Shown here piece by piece: positions 44,093-52,803 of a stretch of 64,000 nt of DNA. The position numbers were made by a program, and so were the translations under genes. The stretch's first letter is position 1. Each line of letters opens with the position of its first letter. The DNA is from Leptospira sp. WS60.C2 (lineage in GTDB: Bacteria > Spirochaetota > Leptospiria > Leptospirales > Leptospiraceae): assembly GCF_040833955.1 (NCBI RefSeq), contig NZ_CP162133.1, forward strand, positions 2,192,001 through 2,256,000. The letters are read 5' to 3'. The notes beneath the pieces were generated by a model. The model was not told where the DNA came from. It searched no databases and saw nothing but the letters and a program-made list of their open reading frames with translations.

Positions 44093-44848
44093 ATGAAAAT
44101 AGTTAGTTGGAATTGTTCAGGAGGTTTTAGGAAAAAATATCATAAAATTCAAGATATAAATCCAGATATCATCATTATTCAAGAGTGTGAAAATCCAGAT
44201 CTATATAAAAAAGATTTCGATTCTTTTAATTATAAAAACTTTATATGGGAGGGCGAAAATAAGAATAAAGGAATTTCTGTCTTTACAAAGAATATAAATC
44301 AAATTAACAAAATGAATTGGAATAATTCTTATACACTAAATATTCCTGAAATCACTTCTCATTCATTAAGCTGGAATTCGAGCGAACTCAAACAATTTCT
44401 TCCTTTTGCATTAAATAATGAACATTTTTTCTTAGCAGTTTGGACTAAAGGAAGGGAAAATCTAATCTTTGGATATATTGGACAATTTTGGAAATATATA
44501 CTCGCTAATAAGTCTCAAATAATAAAACATAAACCATTTATTATTGGTGATTTCAATAGCAACTCTATCTGGGACAAAAAAGATAGATGGTGGAATCATT
44601 CGGAAATTGTTTCCCTACTAGATACGTGGAATTATAAAAGCCTATATCATCAATTCTTTTCAGAGAAACAAGGAAATGAATCTATTCCAACTTTCTATTT
44701 ACAAAGAAATATCGAAAAATCCTATCATATTGACTATGCTTTCTTACCTTCTGATAAAGCTGATAAATCCAAAATTGAGATTGGTAAATTTAAAGATTGG
44801 ATTGATTTAAGTGACCATCTTCCAATAATAATCGATTTTCAAAATTAG
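44093..44848 (+). CDS. endonuclease/exonuclease/phosphatase (EEP) family protein
   Basis: 251 residues, complete EEP fold. Catalytic signatures in order: SWNCSGGF (Asn), IIIQECEN (Glu), PFIIGDFNSNSIW (Asp, Asn), YHIDYAFLP and the terminal SDHLPIIIDF (Asp-His). No signal peptide, so it acts in the cytoplasm; substrate could be DNA or a phosphoester. Sole gene of its cassette, with ends that match each other over 20 bases apart from position 11. Confidence 0.85.
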   Translation: MKIVSWNCSGGFRKKYHKIQDINPDIIIIQECENPDLYKKDFDSFNYKNFIWEGENKNKGISVFTKNINQINKMNWNNSYTLNIPEITSHSLSWNSSELKQFLPFALNNEHFFLAVWTKGRENLIFGYIGQFWKYILANKSQIIKHKPFIIGDFNSNSIWDKKDRWWNHSEIVSLLDTWNYKSLYHQFFSEKQGNESIPTFYLQRNIEKSYHIDYAFLPSDKADKSKIEIGKFKDWIDLSDHLPIIIDFQN

Positions 44849-44869
44849 ATTTTGAGATTTAGAACACTG

Positions 44870-45033
44870 CGGATAACAGCGACTTACCGCTTCGCTTCGG
44901 CACGAGGCCTCGCTCGGCCTTCGGCAAATTCCCTTTCTGGCATTCGCCTTGCTTACGCAAGCTTCATGCCAGTCCCTAACGTCCCGTTGGGACTCAGGGT
45001 CAGGGAACTTCGGTAAGTCTAGTTCGTTAGCCG
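44870..45033 (+). other. attC site 55
   Basis: Left core CGGATAAC (matches GTTATCCG at its own left junction), right core GTTAGCCG; arm GACTTACCG/CGGTAAGTC. Confidence 0.92.
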
Positions 45034-45109
45034 AAATAGCGATCACAATAGAATTGTTTAAATTGAAAACTCGTTCTTTCCGATATTTTTCTTGGTTTAA
45101 AGAACACTT

Positions 45110-45691
45110 ATGACATTGTGTAAGTTTGTATTGTCTATTTTGATAATCTGTACATCTCAGTTATATGGAGAAACAAATTCTGATTATAATATTAGAAAAA
45201 ATAGAGACTATACTTCTATTACTGTACCCGCTGAAAATAAAAATATTATACTTTATATAGATATTTATAAATCAGGGGACTATGCGTTCGGTCTTCAAGA
45301 AAATATGAATAAAAAAGTAGAAGTAAAATATGTAATAGATTCCAATAATCGAAGCTTTTCTCCTGTTGCCCAGTATTTCAATAAAGACGGTACTTCAAAG
45401 ATCCTTGATTTTGGAGATTTATTGGAATCGAGATGTATTTGGGGAAATTGTAAGAATGGGTCGGGGCTAGTTTCGAATATGGCAATTTTTAGTCTTGGAA
45501 ATTTTGTAAATCAATCTCTTGATGGCTTGGGAATCCAAGAAAACTTAGATTCAACGCTTACAATTGGAAACTGGAAAGGTGGTGCTTTAAATAAATTTTG
45601 TATGCTTATTGATATTCGAAACAAATTCATTATAATTATAAAATCGGATGCTCAGGGATTAATTAAAATCTCAGAGAAAGTAAATTTATAA
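45110..45691 (+). CDS. secreted protein of unknown function
   Basis: 193 residues with a signal peptide MTLCKFVLSILIICTSQLYG (cleavage about 20). Mature part beta-rich: YTSITVPAENKNIILYIDIYKSG, VEVKYVIDSNNRSF, then FGDLLESRCIWGNCKNGSG with a Cys pair. No lipobox at the cleavage site. No family recognised. Confidence 0.66.
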   Translation: MTLCKFVLSILIICTSQLYGETNSDYNIRKNRDYTSITVPAENKNIILYIDIYKSGDYAFGLQENMNKKVEVKYVIDSNNRSFSPVAQYFNKDGTSKILDFGDLLESRCIWGNCKNGSGLVSNMAIFSLGNFVNQSLDGLGIQENLDSTLTIGNWKGGALNKFCMLIDIRNKFIIIIKSDAQGLIKISEKVNL

Positions 45692-45720
45692 ACAATTTTT
45701 CTTTAAAGGATTCGCTACTT

Positions 45721-45885
45721 CGGCTAACATACGCTAACCACTTCGCTTCGGGTCTTCGCCCTCGCTCGGCCTTCGGCACATAGGCTTTTGTCACTCCTCT
45801 TGCTTACGCAAGCGTCGTGCCAATCCCTAACGCCTCCTCCAGAGGCTCAGGGCCAGCCTACGTCGGTTAGCTAGTTCGTTATACG
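45721..45885 (+). other. attC site 56
   Basis: Left core CGGCTAAC (matches GTTAGCCG at its own left junction), right core GTTATACG; arm ACGCTAACC/GGTTAGC. Confidence 0.9.
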
Positions 45886-45939
45886 CCATATCAAAAATCT
45901 GAACTTAAATATTAAGAATTAATAAAATCAATATAAACC

Positions 45940-46575
45940 ATGCAAAAAGAAAATGAAATTTATCCTATCCATAAAGTTTATCGTCTTAATTCTAAAAATA
46001 AGCAATTGAATGTTAAAAAGTATCTATATTCAGTGATCTATATTCTTCTCTTAACAATTTTAACATTAAATTTATTTTCATGCTATCAGTATAAATTCAA
46101 CTCTATTATAAAAGTAAAAATTGATAAGAGATTTGAAGAAAATTCAAATATTAACGTAATCTTCGGTGATGGCTTTCTAATAAGAAACGGTTACAACCAA
46201 GGAATGAAAGGAATTTATTCTGAATTAAAAAATTGCAACTTATCTACCATTACAATAAAATACCAGTTTTTAAAATATAAATTTCTAAATTACAAATCTG
46301 AAGAAAAATTCCCTTTAAACGAAAGAAAAATTGATTTGAATTTGATGATTGATAATTTTGAAGATAATAATGAAGATATCTCAGAAGCAGAATTAATTGC
46401 GTATTCTGAACATAGAAATGATTTACTATTTCGAATTCAGTTTAACATGACTAGATCAATTGCTCCTCTATACAAAACTTTTTACTACCATGATCCTGGT
46501 ATGGAAACCGGTTCGAATCTTGGAAAAGAAATATGTAAATTGATTCAGGAAAATGATAAAAAAATTAAAAAATGA
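45940..46575 (+). CDS. putative lipoprotein
   Basis: 211 residues as read from the ATG, which leaves a 28-residue polar segment before the hydrophobic core and lipobox (YSVIYILLLTILTLNLFSC). An in-frame TTG at 46006 gives MNVKKYLYSVIYILLL, a normal length signal, and may be the true start. Mature part: alternating strands (INVIFGDGFLIRNGY, STITIKYQFLKYKFLNYK) and a terminal helix. Function unknown. Confidence 0.62.
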   Translation: MQKENEIYPIHKVYRLNSKNKQLNVKKYLYSVIYILLLTILTLNLFSCYQYKFNSIIKVKIDKRFEENSNINVIFGDGFLIRNGYNQGMKGIYSELKNCNLSTITIKYQFLKYKFLNYKSEEKFPLNERKIDLNLMIDNFEDNNEDISEAELIAYSEHRNDLLFRIQFNMTRSIAPLYKTFYYHDPGMETGSNLGKEICKLIQENDKKIKK

Positions 46576-46684
46576 ATGTAATTTATTCCTTTTAGAATAA
46601 AACTACAAAAATTTTATATTTAATAGTTTAATCGTAATTTTCATAGAGTATAACATAAGCATTTTTCAATAAATTTTGATACGG

Positions 46685-46848
46685 CGTATAACAGCGACTT
46701 ACCGCTTCGCTTCGGGACAAGCCCTCGCTCGGCCTCCGGCAAATCTTCCTCCTGGCATTCGCCTTGCTTACGCAAGCTACATGCCAGTCCCTAACGTCCC
46801 GTTGGGACTCAGGGTCGGAAGACTTCGGTAAGTCTAGTTCGTTATACG
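46685..46848 (+). other. attC site 57
   Basis: Left core CGTATAAC, right core GTTATACG; arm GACTTACCG/CGGTAAGTC. Confidence 0.93.
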
Positions 46849-46863
46849 CAAGGTCATAAATCT

Positions 46864-47766
46864 ATGGATATAAAAAATATTTTTTCAAGAAGGCAAAAGA
46901 TACTGAGAAATCAATTTCCAGATGTATATCAGTATACATTTATGTCTGAAAATTTAAGAACACAAATTGTAAGGATAATAAATAAAGCATCTAGGCCAGA
47001 GGAAAAACTAGGCTCAGACAATTCCTCCAATCTATTTAGAGAAATACGAAATATACTTTGTGATGAATATGGATTATTCTTTTTAACAAATGCCAACCAT
47101 TATAATAATCCCGAAAATGATGTAATCACATTTGTGCTAACTGAAAAAAATATCGAAAGGGTGCTAGATGCGATTGAATTATTTCTGGAAATATTCAGAA
47201 ATTTACAGATATCTTTTTCGAAGCCAATGCTCTCCATAGATGATGCAACTTCAATAATTAACCAACGATTTAAAGAAGCAGGATTCGGGTTTAGATTTGA
47301 AAACGGTCAAGCAATCAAATTAGATTCAGACTATCTGCATAATGAAACAGTGAAAGAAACAATCAATCTAATTCATGATAAAAAATTCAAAAGCGTAAAC
47401 GAAGAATTTCTGAAAGCTCATGAACACTTTAAAAAAGGAAACTTCTCTGAAACAATAGTAGAAGCATTAAAATCATTTGAATCAACCATGAAGCTTATTT
47501 TAAAAAGTAAAAACATTAAATACAAGCAGGAAGATACTGCCAGTATATTATTAAAGCACTTATTCGAAAATAATTTCATTCCGCCATACCTAAGCAATTA
47601 TCTTAACAATTTAAAATCTATCTTAGAAAGCGGAATACCAACAATTAGAAACAAAACTGCCTCTCATGGTAAGGGTGATAAAGAAATCGAAATAACCGAA
47701 AATTTAGCTTTGTTTACTCTAAATATAACTGGTTCAAGTATAAATTTTCTACTTAAAAATCTGTAA
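46864..47766 (+). CDS. AbiJ/HEPN-like abortive-infection protein (STM4504 family)
   Basis: 300 residues. The N-terminus (IFSRRQKILRNQFPDVYQY, SENLRTQIVRII, FREIRNILCDEYGLFFL) matches the AbiJ N-terminal domain of the STM4504/CBY_0614 group. The C-terminal half is a HEPN-like helical domain: KAHEHFKKGNFSETIVEALKSFESTMKLIL, and TIRNKTASHGKG, which supplies the R-x5-H ribonuclease motif. HEPN proteins of this kind cleave RNA on phage infection. Single-gene cassette, 15 bases after the attC core. Confidence 0.75.
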   Translation: MDIKNIFSRRQKILRNQFPDVYQYTFMSENLRTQIVRIINKASRPEEKLGSDNSSNLFREIRNILCDEYGLFFLTNANHYNNPENDVITFVLTEKNIERVLDAIELFLEIFRNLQISFSKPMLSIDDATSIINQRFKEAGFGFRFENGQAIKLDSDYLHNETVKETINLIHDKKFKSVNEEFLKAHEHFKKGNFSETIVEALKSFESTMKLILKSKNIKYKQEDTASILLKHLFENNFIPPYLSNYLNNLKSILESGIPTIRNKTASHGKGDKEIEITENLALFTLNITGSSINFLLKNL

Positions 47767-47777
47767 ATATGACCCAG

Positions 47778-47943
47778 CGTATAACAGCGACTAACCGCTA
47801 CGCTTCGGGACTTCGCCCTCGCTTGGTCTGCGACACATAGGCTTCTGGCACTCCTCTTGCTTACGCAAGCGTCGTTCCAGTCCCTAACGTCCCGTTCCGG
47901 GACTCAGGGCCAGCCTACGTCGGTTAGTCTAGTTCGTTAGGCG
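47778..47943 (+). other. attC site 58
   Basis: Left core CGTATAAC, right core GTTAGGCG; arm GACTAACCG/CGGTTAGTC. Confidence 0.92.
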
Positions 47944-47980
47944 AAATGTTAATTATCTAATCTAAAAAAAGGAGGAAAAA

Positions 47981-48583
47981 ATGAAAAACACTAAGTTCGA
48001 AAACTTATTCATCCTTTTAATAGCTATATTTTTATTTCACAGCATTTCAGGATGTAATAGTAAACTGAACAATAGAGATAGCATTCAAAATTGTAATGGA
48101 AAAATTAATAATTATTCAAAAGTTGAAAATCCAGACCAATTCGTATCTTTTATCCAAACTATTAAAAATAAAGACTGTTTAGGATTAAAAAAATGGCTTT
48201 CAGATGATTTCTTTTACAGCTTAGATGAACTTATTGTTTATATTCCTTTCTATAAAAAAAATAACTATACTAATGGTGCGGAAATATGTGACTTTTTTTA
48301 TAATCAAAAAACATTTCAATCCATAATTTTCGAAGAAAGTAATGTAAACAATGTGATTTCGCCTTATGGTTTGATTCAATATGCAAATGAAATTAATATT
48401 CTAGGAACACCAAGTATTGATTCAAAACCATATGACGCCATTCTAGAAGTGAGCGCATGTATAAATGGAAAACCAGATACAGGTCTTGAAACACTTTTTA
48501 ATTTTGAATGTTATTCAAAACCAGTTCCAATATGTAAATTTCGAGGAGTATATTCCTGGACGCGAATTAATACTAATAATTAG
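47981..48583 (+). CDS. putative lipoprotein
   Basis: 200 residues: signal MKNTKFENLFILLIAIFLF then lipobox ISGC (Cys25). A strong ribosome site AAAGGAGG precedes the ATG. The mature segment VENPDQFVSFIQTIKNKDCLGLKKWLSDDFFYSLDE has the size and pattern seen in small lipoproteins with an NTF2-like fold; compare the lipoprotein at 6162 (IIKNKDRQKILKYLDKTFF). Four Cys in the C-terminal half. Function unknown. Confidence 0.68.
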   Translation: MKNTKFENLFILLIAIFLFHSISGCNSKLNNRDSIQNCNGKINNYSKVENPDQFVSFIQTIKNKDCLGLKKWLSDDFFYSLDELIVYIPFYKKNNYTNGAEICDFFYNQKTFQSIIFEESNVNNVISPYGLIQYANEINILGTPSIDSKPYDAILEVSACINGKPDTGLETLFNFECYSKPVPICKFRGVYSWTRINTNN

Positions 48584-48688
48584 CTTAAATTAAACCTTTC
48601 GTTTCCAAAGAGCAAAAATTTAACTTATTTTATTAAAACGGTAAAGAAGAATACAATCCATAACTTGAAACTTTTAACATTAACACTT

Positions 48689-48854
48689 CGGCTAACAGCG
48701 ACTAACCGCTGCGCTTCGGGACTTCGCCCTCGCTTGGTCTGCGACACATAGGCTTTCTGTCACTCGCTTGCATACGCAAGCTCCGTGCCAGTCCCTAACG
48801 TCCCGTTCCGGGACTCAGGGTCAGCCTACGTCGGTTAGCCTAGTTCGTTAGTTG
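48689..48854 (+). other. attC site 59
   Basis: Left core CGGCTAAC, one base off the CGCCTAAC expected from its own left junction GTTAGGCG; right core GTTAGTTG; arm GACTAACCG. Confidence 0.9.
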
Positions 48855-49173
48855 CAATGTGCGGATTTTGTTCTCGTCAGGTTTGTTTTTCTACATTTTT
48901 TCCCTAAAAAATTTAGAAAGAGTTTTTTTCTTAGCTTGGGTTTGTTTAATGAAGCATTATTATGAATTACTTTGCCCTGTTTGTTTATGTTTTCGGGTGG
49001 ATTGCCAATTCTTTCTTACTTTAATGCAACTCTCGGAGGGCACACTGCAACTAACATCGTCTTAACGCTTCGCCTCGGGCCTTGCGCCCTTGCTCGGCCT
49101 GCGGCAAATTTCCCGCTCTTCCTAACGCCTTCTTCTAAGGCTCAGGGCGGGAAACTTCGTTAAGACTAGTTCG
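48848..49173 (+). repeat. Non-coding repeat cassette, copy 13
   Basis: 326 bp; CTCGTCAGG / CCCTAAAAAATTTAG subfamily with copy 5. The small frame begins MNYFALFVYVF. Confidence 0.93.
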
Positions 49174-49180
49174 TTATGCG
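49048..49180 (+). other. attC site 60 (short type)
   Basis: Left core CAACTAAC, right core GTTATGCG. Confidence 0.92.
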
Positions 49181-49211
49181 AAATTTTCGGGAGTCTCTAT
49201 TTTATTCAAAT

Positions 49212-49229
49212 GCGAGCGTCCGTGCTCGC
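49212..49229. repeat. perfect hairpin with GTCCGT loop
   Basis: GCGAGC-GTCCGT-GCTCGC upstream of the second higBA, as at 6916. Confidence 0.8.
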
Positions 49230-49248
49230 TAAAAAAAATAAAAAATAG

Positions 49249-49278
49249 TTGTTACCAATTCGGTAACATGTTTCTATT
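49249..49278 (+). promoter_or_regulatory. higBA promoter and operator (copy B)
   Basis: -35 TTGTTA (49249), -10 TCTATT (49273). The dyad GTTACC-AATTC-GGTAAC at 49251-49267 is perfect here. Confidence 0.65.
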
Positions 49279-49283
49279 GAATT

Positions 49284-49583
49284 GTGAGGGTGATTTCGAG
49301 AAAGATTTTAAGGGATTTCTATACTATTCCTAAATACTCTGACTCTAAAATTCCTATCGAAGTTTGGTATAAAGACACTTCCAAAGCTAAATGGAAATCT
49401 CCTTCTGATATAAAAGATAAATACAGAAATGCTAGTTTCCTTAAAGATAATAGAATCGTTTTCAATATACATGGAAATAAATACAGATTAATTGTTAAGA
49501 TTCATTACAATTTACAGACTGTTTTTATTAGATTTATTGGTACACATGAACAATATGATAAAATAAACGCTGAGGTGATTTAA
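49284..49583 (+). CDS. higB: HigB-type toxin (copy B)
   Basis: 99 residues, GTG start, nearly identical to the toxin at 6991 (differences such as KILRDFYTIPK, WYKDTSKAKWKS, IKDKYRN). All family motifs are kept (NRIVFNIHGNKYRLIVKIHY). Both this and its antitoxin diverge slightly from copy A, mainly by synonymous changes, so both copies appear to be under selection. Confidence 0.9.
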   Translation: MRVISRKILRDFYTIPKYSDSKIPIEVWYKDTSKAKWKSPSDIKDKYRNASFLKDNRIVFNIHGNKYRLIVKIHYNLQTVFIRFIGTHEQYDKINAEVI

Positions 49584-49988
49584 ATGAACATTAAACCTAT
49601 CAAAAATCAAAAAGATCACTTAGAAGCTCTTGCTGAGATTGAAAAACTTTGGGATGCTAAGAAAAATACTCCAGAATACGACAAATTAGATATTTTAATA
49701 ACCTTAGTTGATGCTTACGAAACTAAACACTACCCTATTGATGATCCGGATCCTATTGAAGCTTTAAAATCCGTTATGGACGATATGAACATGAAAAGTG
49801 TAGATTTAGGAAATTTAATAGGTGGGAGAAGTCGTGCCACTGAAATCTTAAATCGAAAAAGAAAGCTTACCTTAGAAATGATCAGAAAGATTAATCAAAA
49901 TCTAGGAATTCCAACTGACATTCTTGTGAAAGAATATAAAATCAAAACTTCTAAAACAGGAAGAAAAAGAACGCCATCCGTGGCTTAA
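49584..49988 (+). CDS. higA: HigA-type antitoxin (copy B)
   Basis: 134 residues, differing from 7291 at a handful of positions (for example LDILITLVDAYETKHY, MNMKSVDLG, KIKTSKTG). HTH and toxin-binding parts intact. The gene abuts the toxin gene. A weaker version of the TCCGT-loop hairpin (49971-49986) overlaps its 3' end. Confidence 0.9.
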   Translation: MNIKPIKNQKDHLEALAEIEKLWDAKKNTPEYDKLDILITLVDAYETKHYPIDDPDPIEALKSVMDDMNMKSVDLGNLIGGRSRATEILNRKRKLTLEMIRKINQNLGIPTDILVKEYKIKTSKTGRKRTPSVA

Positions 49989-50012
49989 TGAATTCTGTAA
50001 GCCCGAAATCTT

Positions 50013-50179
50013 CGCATAACTTCCGCTTACCGCTCGCTCAGCACCAGCCTTCGCTCGGCCTGAAGGCACATTCCTCTCCGGCACGCTTTTTGCTACCTTG
50101 ACGCAAAAATCGCGCCGACGCTAACGCCCCCTCCAGGGGCTCAGCTGCGAGGAACGTCGGTAAGCTTTTTCGTTAGTTG
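50013..50179 (+). other. attC site 61
   Basis: Left core CGCATAAC, right core GTTAGTTG; CCGCTTACCG arm with TTTTTGC apex, as in attC 5 but unlike the attC of higBA copy A. Confidence 0.9.
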
Positions 50180-50499
50180 CAATGTGCAGATTTTCTTCTC
50201 GCCAGGTTTGTTTTTCTAAGTTTTTCTCTAGATAAATTAGAAAGAGTTTTTCTTTCTTAGCTTTAGTTTGTTTAATAAAGCATTATTATGAATTACTTTG
50301 TTCTGTTCGTTTATGTTTTCGGGTGGATTGCCAATTCTTTCTTACTTTAATGCAACTCTCGGAGGGCACACTGCAACTAACATCGTCTTAACGCTTCGCC
50401 TCGGGCCTTGCGCCCTTGCTCGGCCTGCGGCAAATTCCCCGCTCTTCCTAACGCCTTCTTCTAAGGCTCAGGGCGGGAAACTTCGTTAAGACTAGTTCG
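50173..50499 (+). repeat. Non-coding repeat cassette, copy 14
   Basis: 327 bp; GATTTTCTTCTCGCC subfamily with copies 1 and 16. Tandem with copy 15. Confidence 0.93.
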
Positions 50500-50506
50500 T
50501 TAGTTG
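50374..50506 (+). other. attC site 62 (short type)
   Basis: Left core CAACTAAC, right core GTTAGTTG. Confidence 0.92.
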
Positions 50507-50825
50507 CAATGTGCGGATTTTGTTCTCGCCAGGTTTGTTTTTCAAAGTATTTCTCTAGATAAATTAGAAAGAGTTTTTTTTCTTAGTTTTAGTTTGTTTA
50601 ATAAAGCATTATTATAAATTACTTCGTGCAGTTTGTTTATGTTTTCGGGTGGATTGCCAATTCTTTCTTACTTTAACTAAACTCTCGCAGGGCACACTGC
50701 AACTAACATCGTCTTAACGCTTCGCTTCGGGCTTTGCGCCCTTGCTCGGCCTTCGGCAAATTTCCCGCTCTTCCTAACGCCTTCTTCAAAGGCTCAGGGC
50801 GGGAAACTTCGTTAAGACTAGTTCG
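50500..50825 (+). repeat. Non-coding repeat cassette, copy 15
   Basis: 326 bp; the small frame has ATA in place of ATG. Confidence 0.93.
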
Positions 50826-50832
50826 TTATGCG
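50700..50832 (+). other. attC site 63 (short type)
   Basis: Left core CAACTAAC, right core GTTATGCG. Confidence 0.92.
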
Positions 50833-50883
50833 AAATTCTACAGAAATAATTGTGAATACAGAAAAATGTAAAAGAAAATTTTA

Positions 50884-51765
50884 ATGAGATTTCAATACCT
50901 GATCATAATTTCTAGTTTATTTTTCTTTTTTGTAGGAACTTTTCTAATATATAACTCATTTCAAACAAAAACATATATTGATGAAATAAAATTCAATGAG
51001 AAGTATTTAAATCTCAAAAATGGTGACAATGAAAACTTTAAAAATTTAAAGTACCAATACAAGACAGATAAATACATTATCTTAGATCAAGGAAATGCAA
51101 TAATTACTTACTCACTTCTTCTCCTTATGTTTTTCTATTTTAAAACAAATATACTAAATTTAATATCTAAAATAAATTCTTTAATAATTGGAATATTCAC
51201 TGTTTTAATAACATTTCTTTCTGAAATCTACGTATTGTTAAGAGATTACGAGAGAGGTGAATATCCGCACTGGGCTGATTCATTAGGAATTCCAATCTTT
51301 TCGTCAATTTTATTAAGTTTAGTCCTATCTATTTGGATTTTTCTTAATTACTATCTAAACAAAGTAAGTTACTTTAAAACATGGTTTTGCTCTCTCATTT
51401 ATATTACTTCACTTTTTTCAACTATCTACATTCTTGAAGGAAGTTTCATGCATATCTGTTCTATTTTTCTATGGATTTTATTTTATCAATCATTCATTGA
51501 AAAAATAAATAAAAAGAAAATACATTTTAAATATGTAGAACTTCGCATAACAGCGGGGAAACGCTGCACTTCGGCACTTACGGCCTCGTTTGGCCTGCGG
51601 CACATTCCCTTTCTGGCATTCGCCTTGCTTACGCAAGCTACATGCCAGTCCCTAACGTCCCCTTGGGACTCAGGGTCAGGGAACGTCGTCTCCCCTAGTT
51701 CGTTAGTTGCAATGTGCAGATTTTCTTCTCGCCAGGTTTGTTTTTCTAAGTTTTTCTCTAGATAA
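50884..51765 (+). CDS. polytopic membrane protein reading through its attC
   Basis: 293 residues as read. Six hydrophobic segments (YLIIISSLFFFFVGTFLIY, IITYSLLLLMFFYF, LIIGIFTVLITFLSEIYVLL, IPIFSSILLSLVLSIWIFLNYYL, WFCSLIYITSLFSTIYIL, ICSIFLWILFYQSFI). The genuine protein probably ends near KKKIHFKYVEL; there is no stop before attC 64, so translation continues through the whole attC (RITAGKRCTS...) and ~55 bases into the next repeat cassette. No family recognised. Confidence 0.66.
   Translation: MRFQYLIIISSLFFFFVGTFLIYNSFQTKTYIDEIKFNEKYLNLKNGDNENFKNLKYQYKTDKYIILDQGNAIITYSLLLLMFFYFKTNILNLISKINSLIIGIFTVLITFLSEIYVLLRDYERGEYPHWADSLGIPIFSSILLSLVLSIWIFLNYYLNKVSYFKTWFCSLIYITSLFSTIYILEGSFMHICSIFLWILFYQSFIEKINKKKIHFKYVELRITAGKRCTSALTASFGLRHIPFLAFALLTQATCQSLTSPWDSGSGNVVSPSSLVAMCRFSSRQVCFSKFFSR
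51544..51709 (+). other. attC site 64
   Basis: Left core CGCATAAC, right core GTTAGTTG; arm GGGGAAACG/CGTCTCCCC. Entirely inside an open reading frame. Confidence 0.93.
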
Positions 51766-52029
51766 ATTAGAAAGAGTTTTTCTTTCTTAGCTTTAGTTTG
51801 TTTAATAAAGCATTATTATAAATTACTTCGTGCAGTTTGTTTATGTTTTCGGGTGGATTGCCAATTCTTTCTTACTTTAATGCAACTCTCGGAAGGCACA
51901 CTGCAACTAACATCGTCTTAACGCTTCGCCTCGGGCCTTGCGCCCTTGCTCGGCCTGCGGCCAATTTCCCGCTCTTCCTAACGCCTTCTTCAAAGGCTCA
52001 GGGCGGGAAACTTCGTTAAGACTAGTTCG
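51703..52029 (+). repeat. Non-coding repeat cassette, copy 16
   Basis: 327 bp; the small frame has ATA in place of ATG. Confidence 0.93.
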
Positions 52030-52036
52030 TTATGCG
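51904..52036 (+). other. attC site 65 (short type)
   Basis: Left core CAACTAAC, right core GTTATGCG. Confidence 0.92.
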
Positions 52037-52054
52037 AACATTGCGGGGAAGAAT

Positions 52055-52072
52055 CGCCACATCCGTGTGGCG
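52055..52072. repeat. perfect hairpin with ATCCGT loop
   Basis: CGCCAC-ATCCGT-GTGGCG, upstream of the RHH/PIN promoter; a sister hairpin at 52804 follows the operon. Confidence 0.8.
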
Positions 52073-52100
52073 TTTGTAAGAAATCTGTAAAAATAGAAAC

Positions 52101-52129
52101 TTGACAAATATACAAATCTTGTATATTAT
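52101..52129 (+). promoter_or_regulatory. strong promoter and operator of the RHH/PIN pair
   Basis: -35 TTGACA (52101), -10 TATTAT (52124), 17-bp spacing. A perfect 9-bp dyad AATATACAA-ATC-TTGTATATT (52107-52127) fills the spacer; likely binding site of the RHH antitoxin. Confidence 0.8.
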
Positions 52130-52137
52130 GGAAAATT

Positions 52138-52383
52138 ATGAATCAGACAGTAAATATTTCTTTCGAAAAAGCACTTTTAAAGGAAATTGATAAAATTGCA
52201 AAAAGAGAACATAGATCCAGATCTGAACTGATTCGTGAAGCAGCAAGGACTTACATTGAGAAAAAGTCTAAGTGGCAAGCTATCTTCGATTACGCTACAA
52301 AGTCAGTAGAAAAATCAAATCTTACAGAAGCTGACATTTTTAGAGAAGTTAAAGCTGTTAGAAAAAATAGAAAAGCTTCTTAA
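52138..52383 (+). CDS. ribbon-helix-helix (CopG-like) antitoxin
   Basis: 81 residues. Textbook RHH domain at the N-terminus: QTVNISFEKALLKEIDKIAKREHRSRSELIREAARTYI (strand, helix, SRSEL turn, helix), then a C-terminal region (WQAIFDYATKSVEKSNLTEADIFREVKAVR) typical of antitoxins paired with PIN toxins. Overlaps the toxin start by one base. The start ATG lies 8 bases from the -10 box. Confidence 0.92.
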   Translation: MNQTVNISFEKALLKEIDKIAKREHRSRSELIREAARTYIEKKSKWQAIFDYATKSVEKSNLTEADIFREVKAVRKNRKAS

Positions 52384-52799
52384 TGCTTAAAGTTCTCTTA
52401 GATACAAACATTTACATTTCTGCGATTTTATTTAATGGAAAACCTAAACTAGTTCTACAAGATTTAATTGATGAAGTTTTTGTTGGATATATTTCAAATG
52501 AAATTCTCGATGAAATTGAAGAAACTTTAGCTAAACCTAAGTTTAAAATTCCGAATGATTTTATTCAGTTTACTATTGAAGAAATAAGAAATGTGACCAC
52601 TATTATTAAAAATAAACCTTTAAAGGATTATTTAAATTTAAGAGACAGGGATGATTTTCATATTTTAGAAACTGCCTTTTCAGCAAATGTAGATTTCATA
52701 ATTACTGGAGACAAAGACCTTCTTACTCTTGAAAAAATCAAAGATTTAAAAATCATCTCACCAGATGAATATTTAAGAATTAAAGGGGAACTTAGCTAA
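52383..52799 (+). CDS. PIN-domain toxin (COG1569-like)
   Basis: 138 residues. PIN domain: MLKVLLDTNIYISAILF (Asp), ISNEILDEIEETLAKPKF (Glu), DYLNLRDRDDFHILETAFSANVDFIITGDKDLL (Asp residues at the metal site). Belongs to the putative-toxin PIN group that pairs with CopG/RHH antitoxins. Predicted ribonuclease. Sole operon of the cassette 52030-52988. Confidence 0.92.
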   Translation: MLKVLLDTNIYISAILFNGKPKLVLQDLIDEVFVGYISNEILDEIEETLAKPKFKIPNDFIQFTIEEIRNVTTIIKNKPLKDYLNLRDRDDFHILETAFSANVDFIITGDKDLLTLEKIKDLKIISPDEYLRIKGELS

Positions 52800-52803
52800 G
52801 ATT

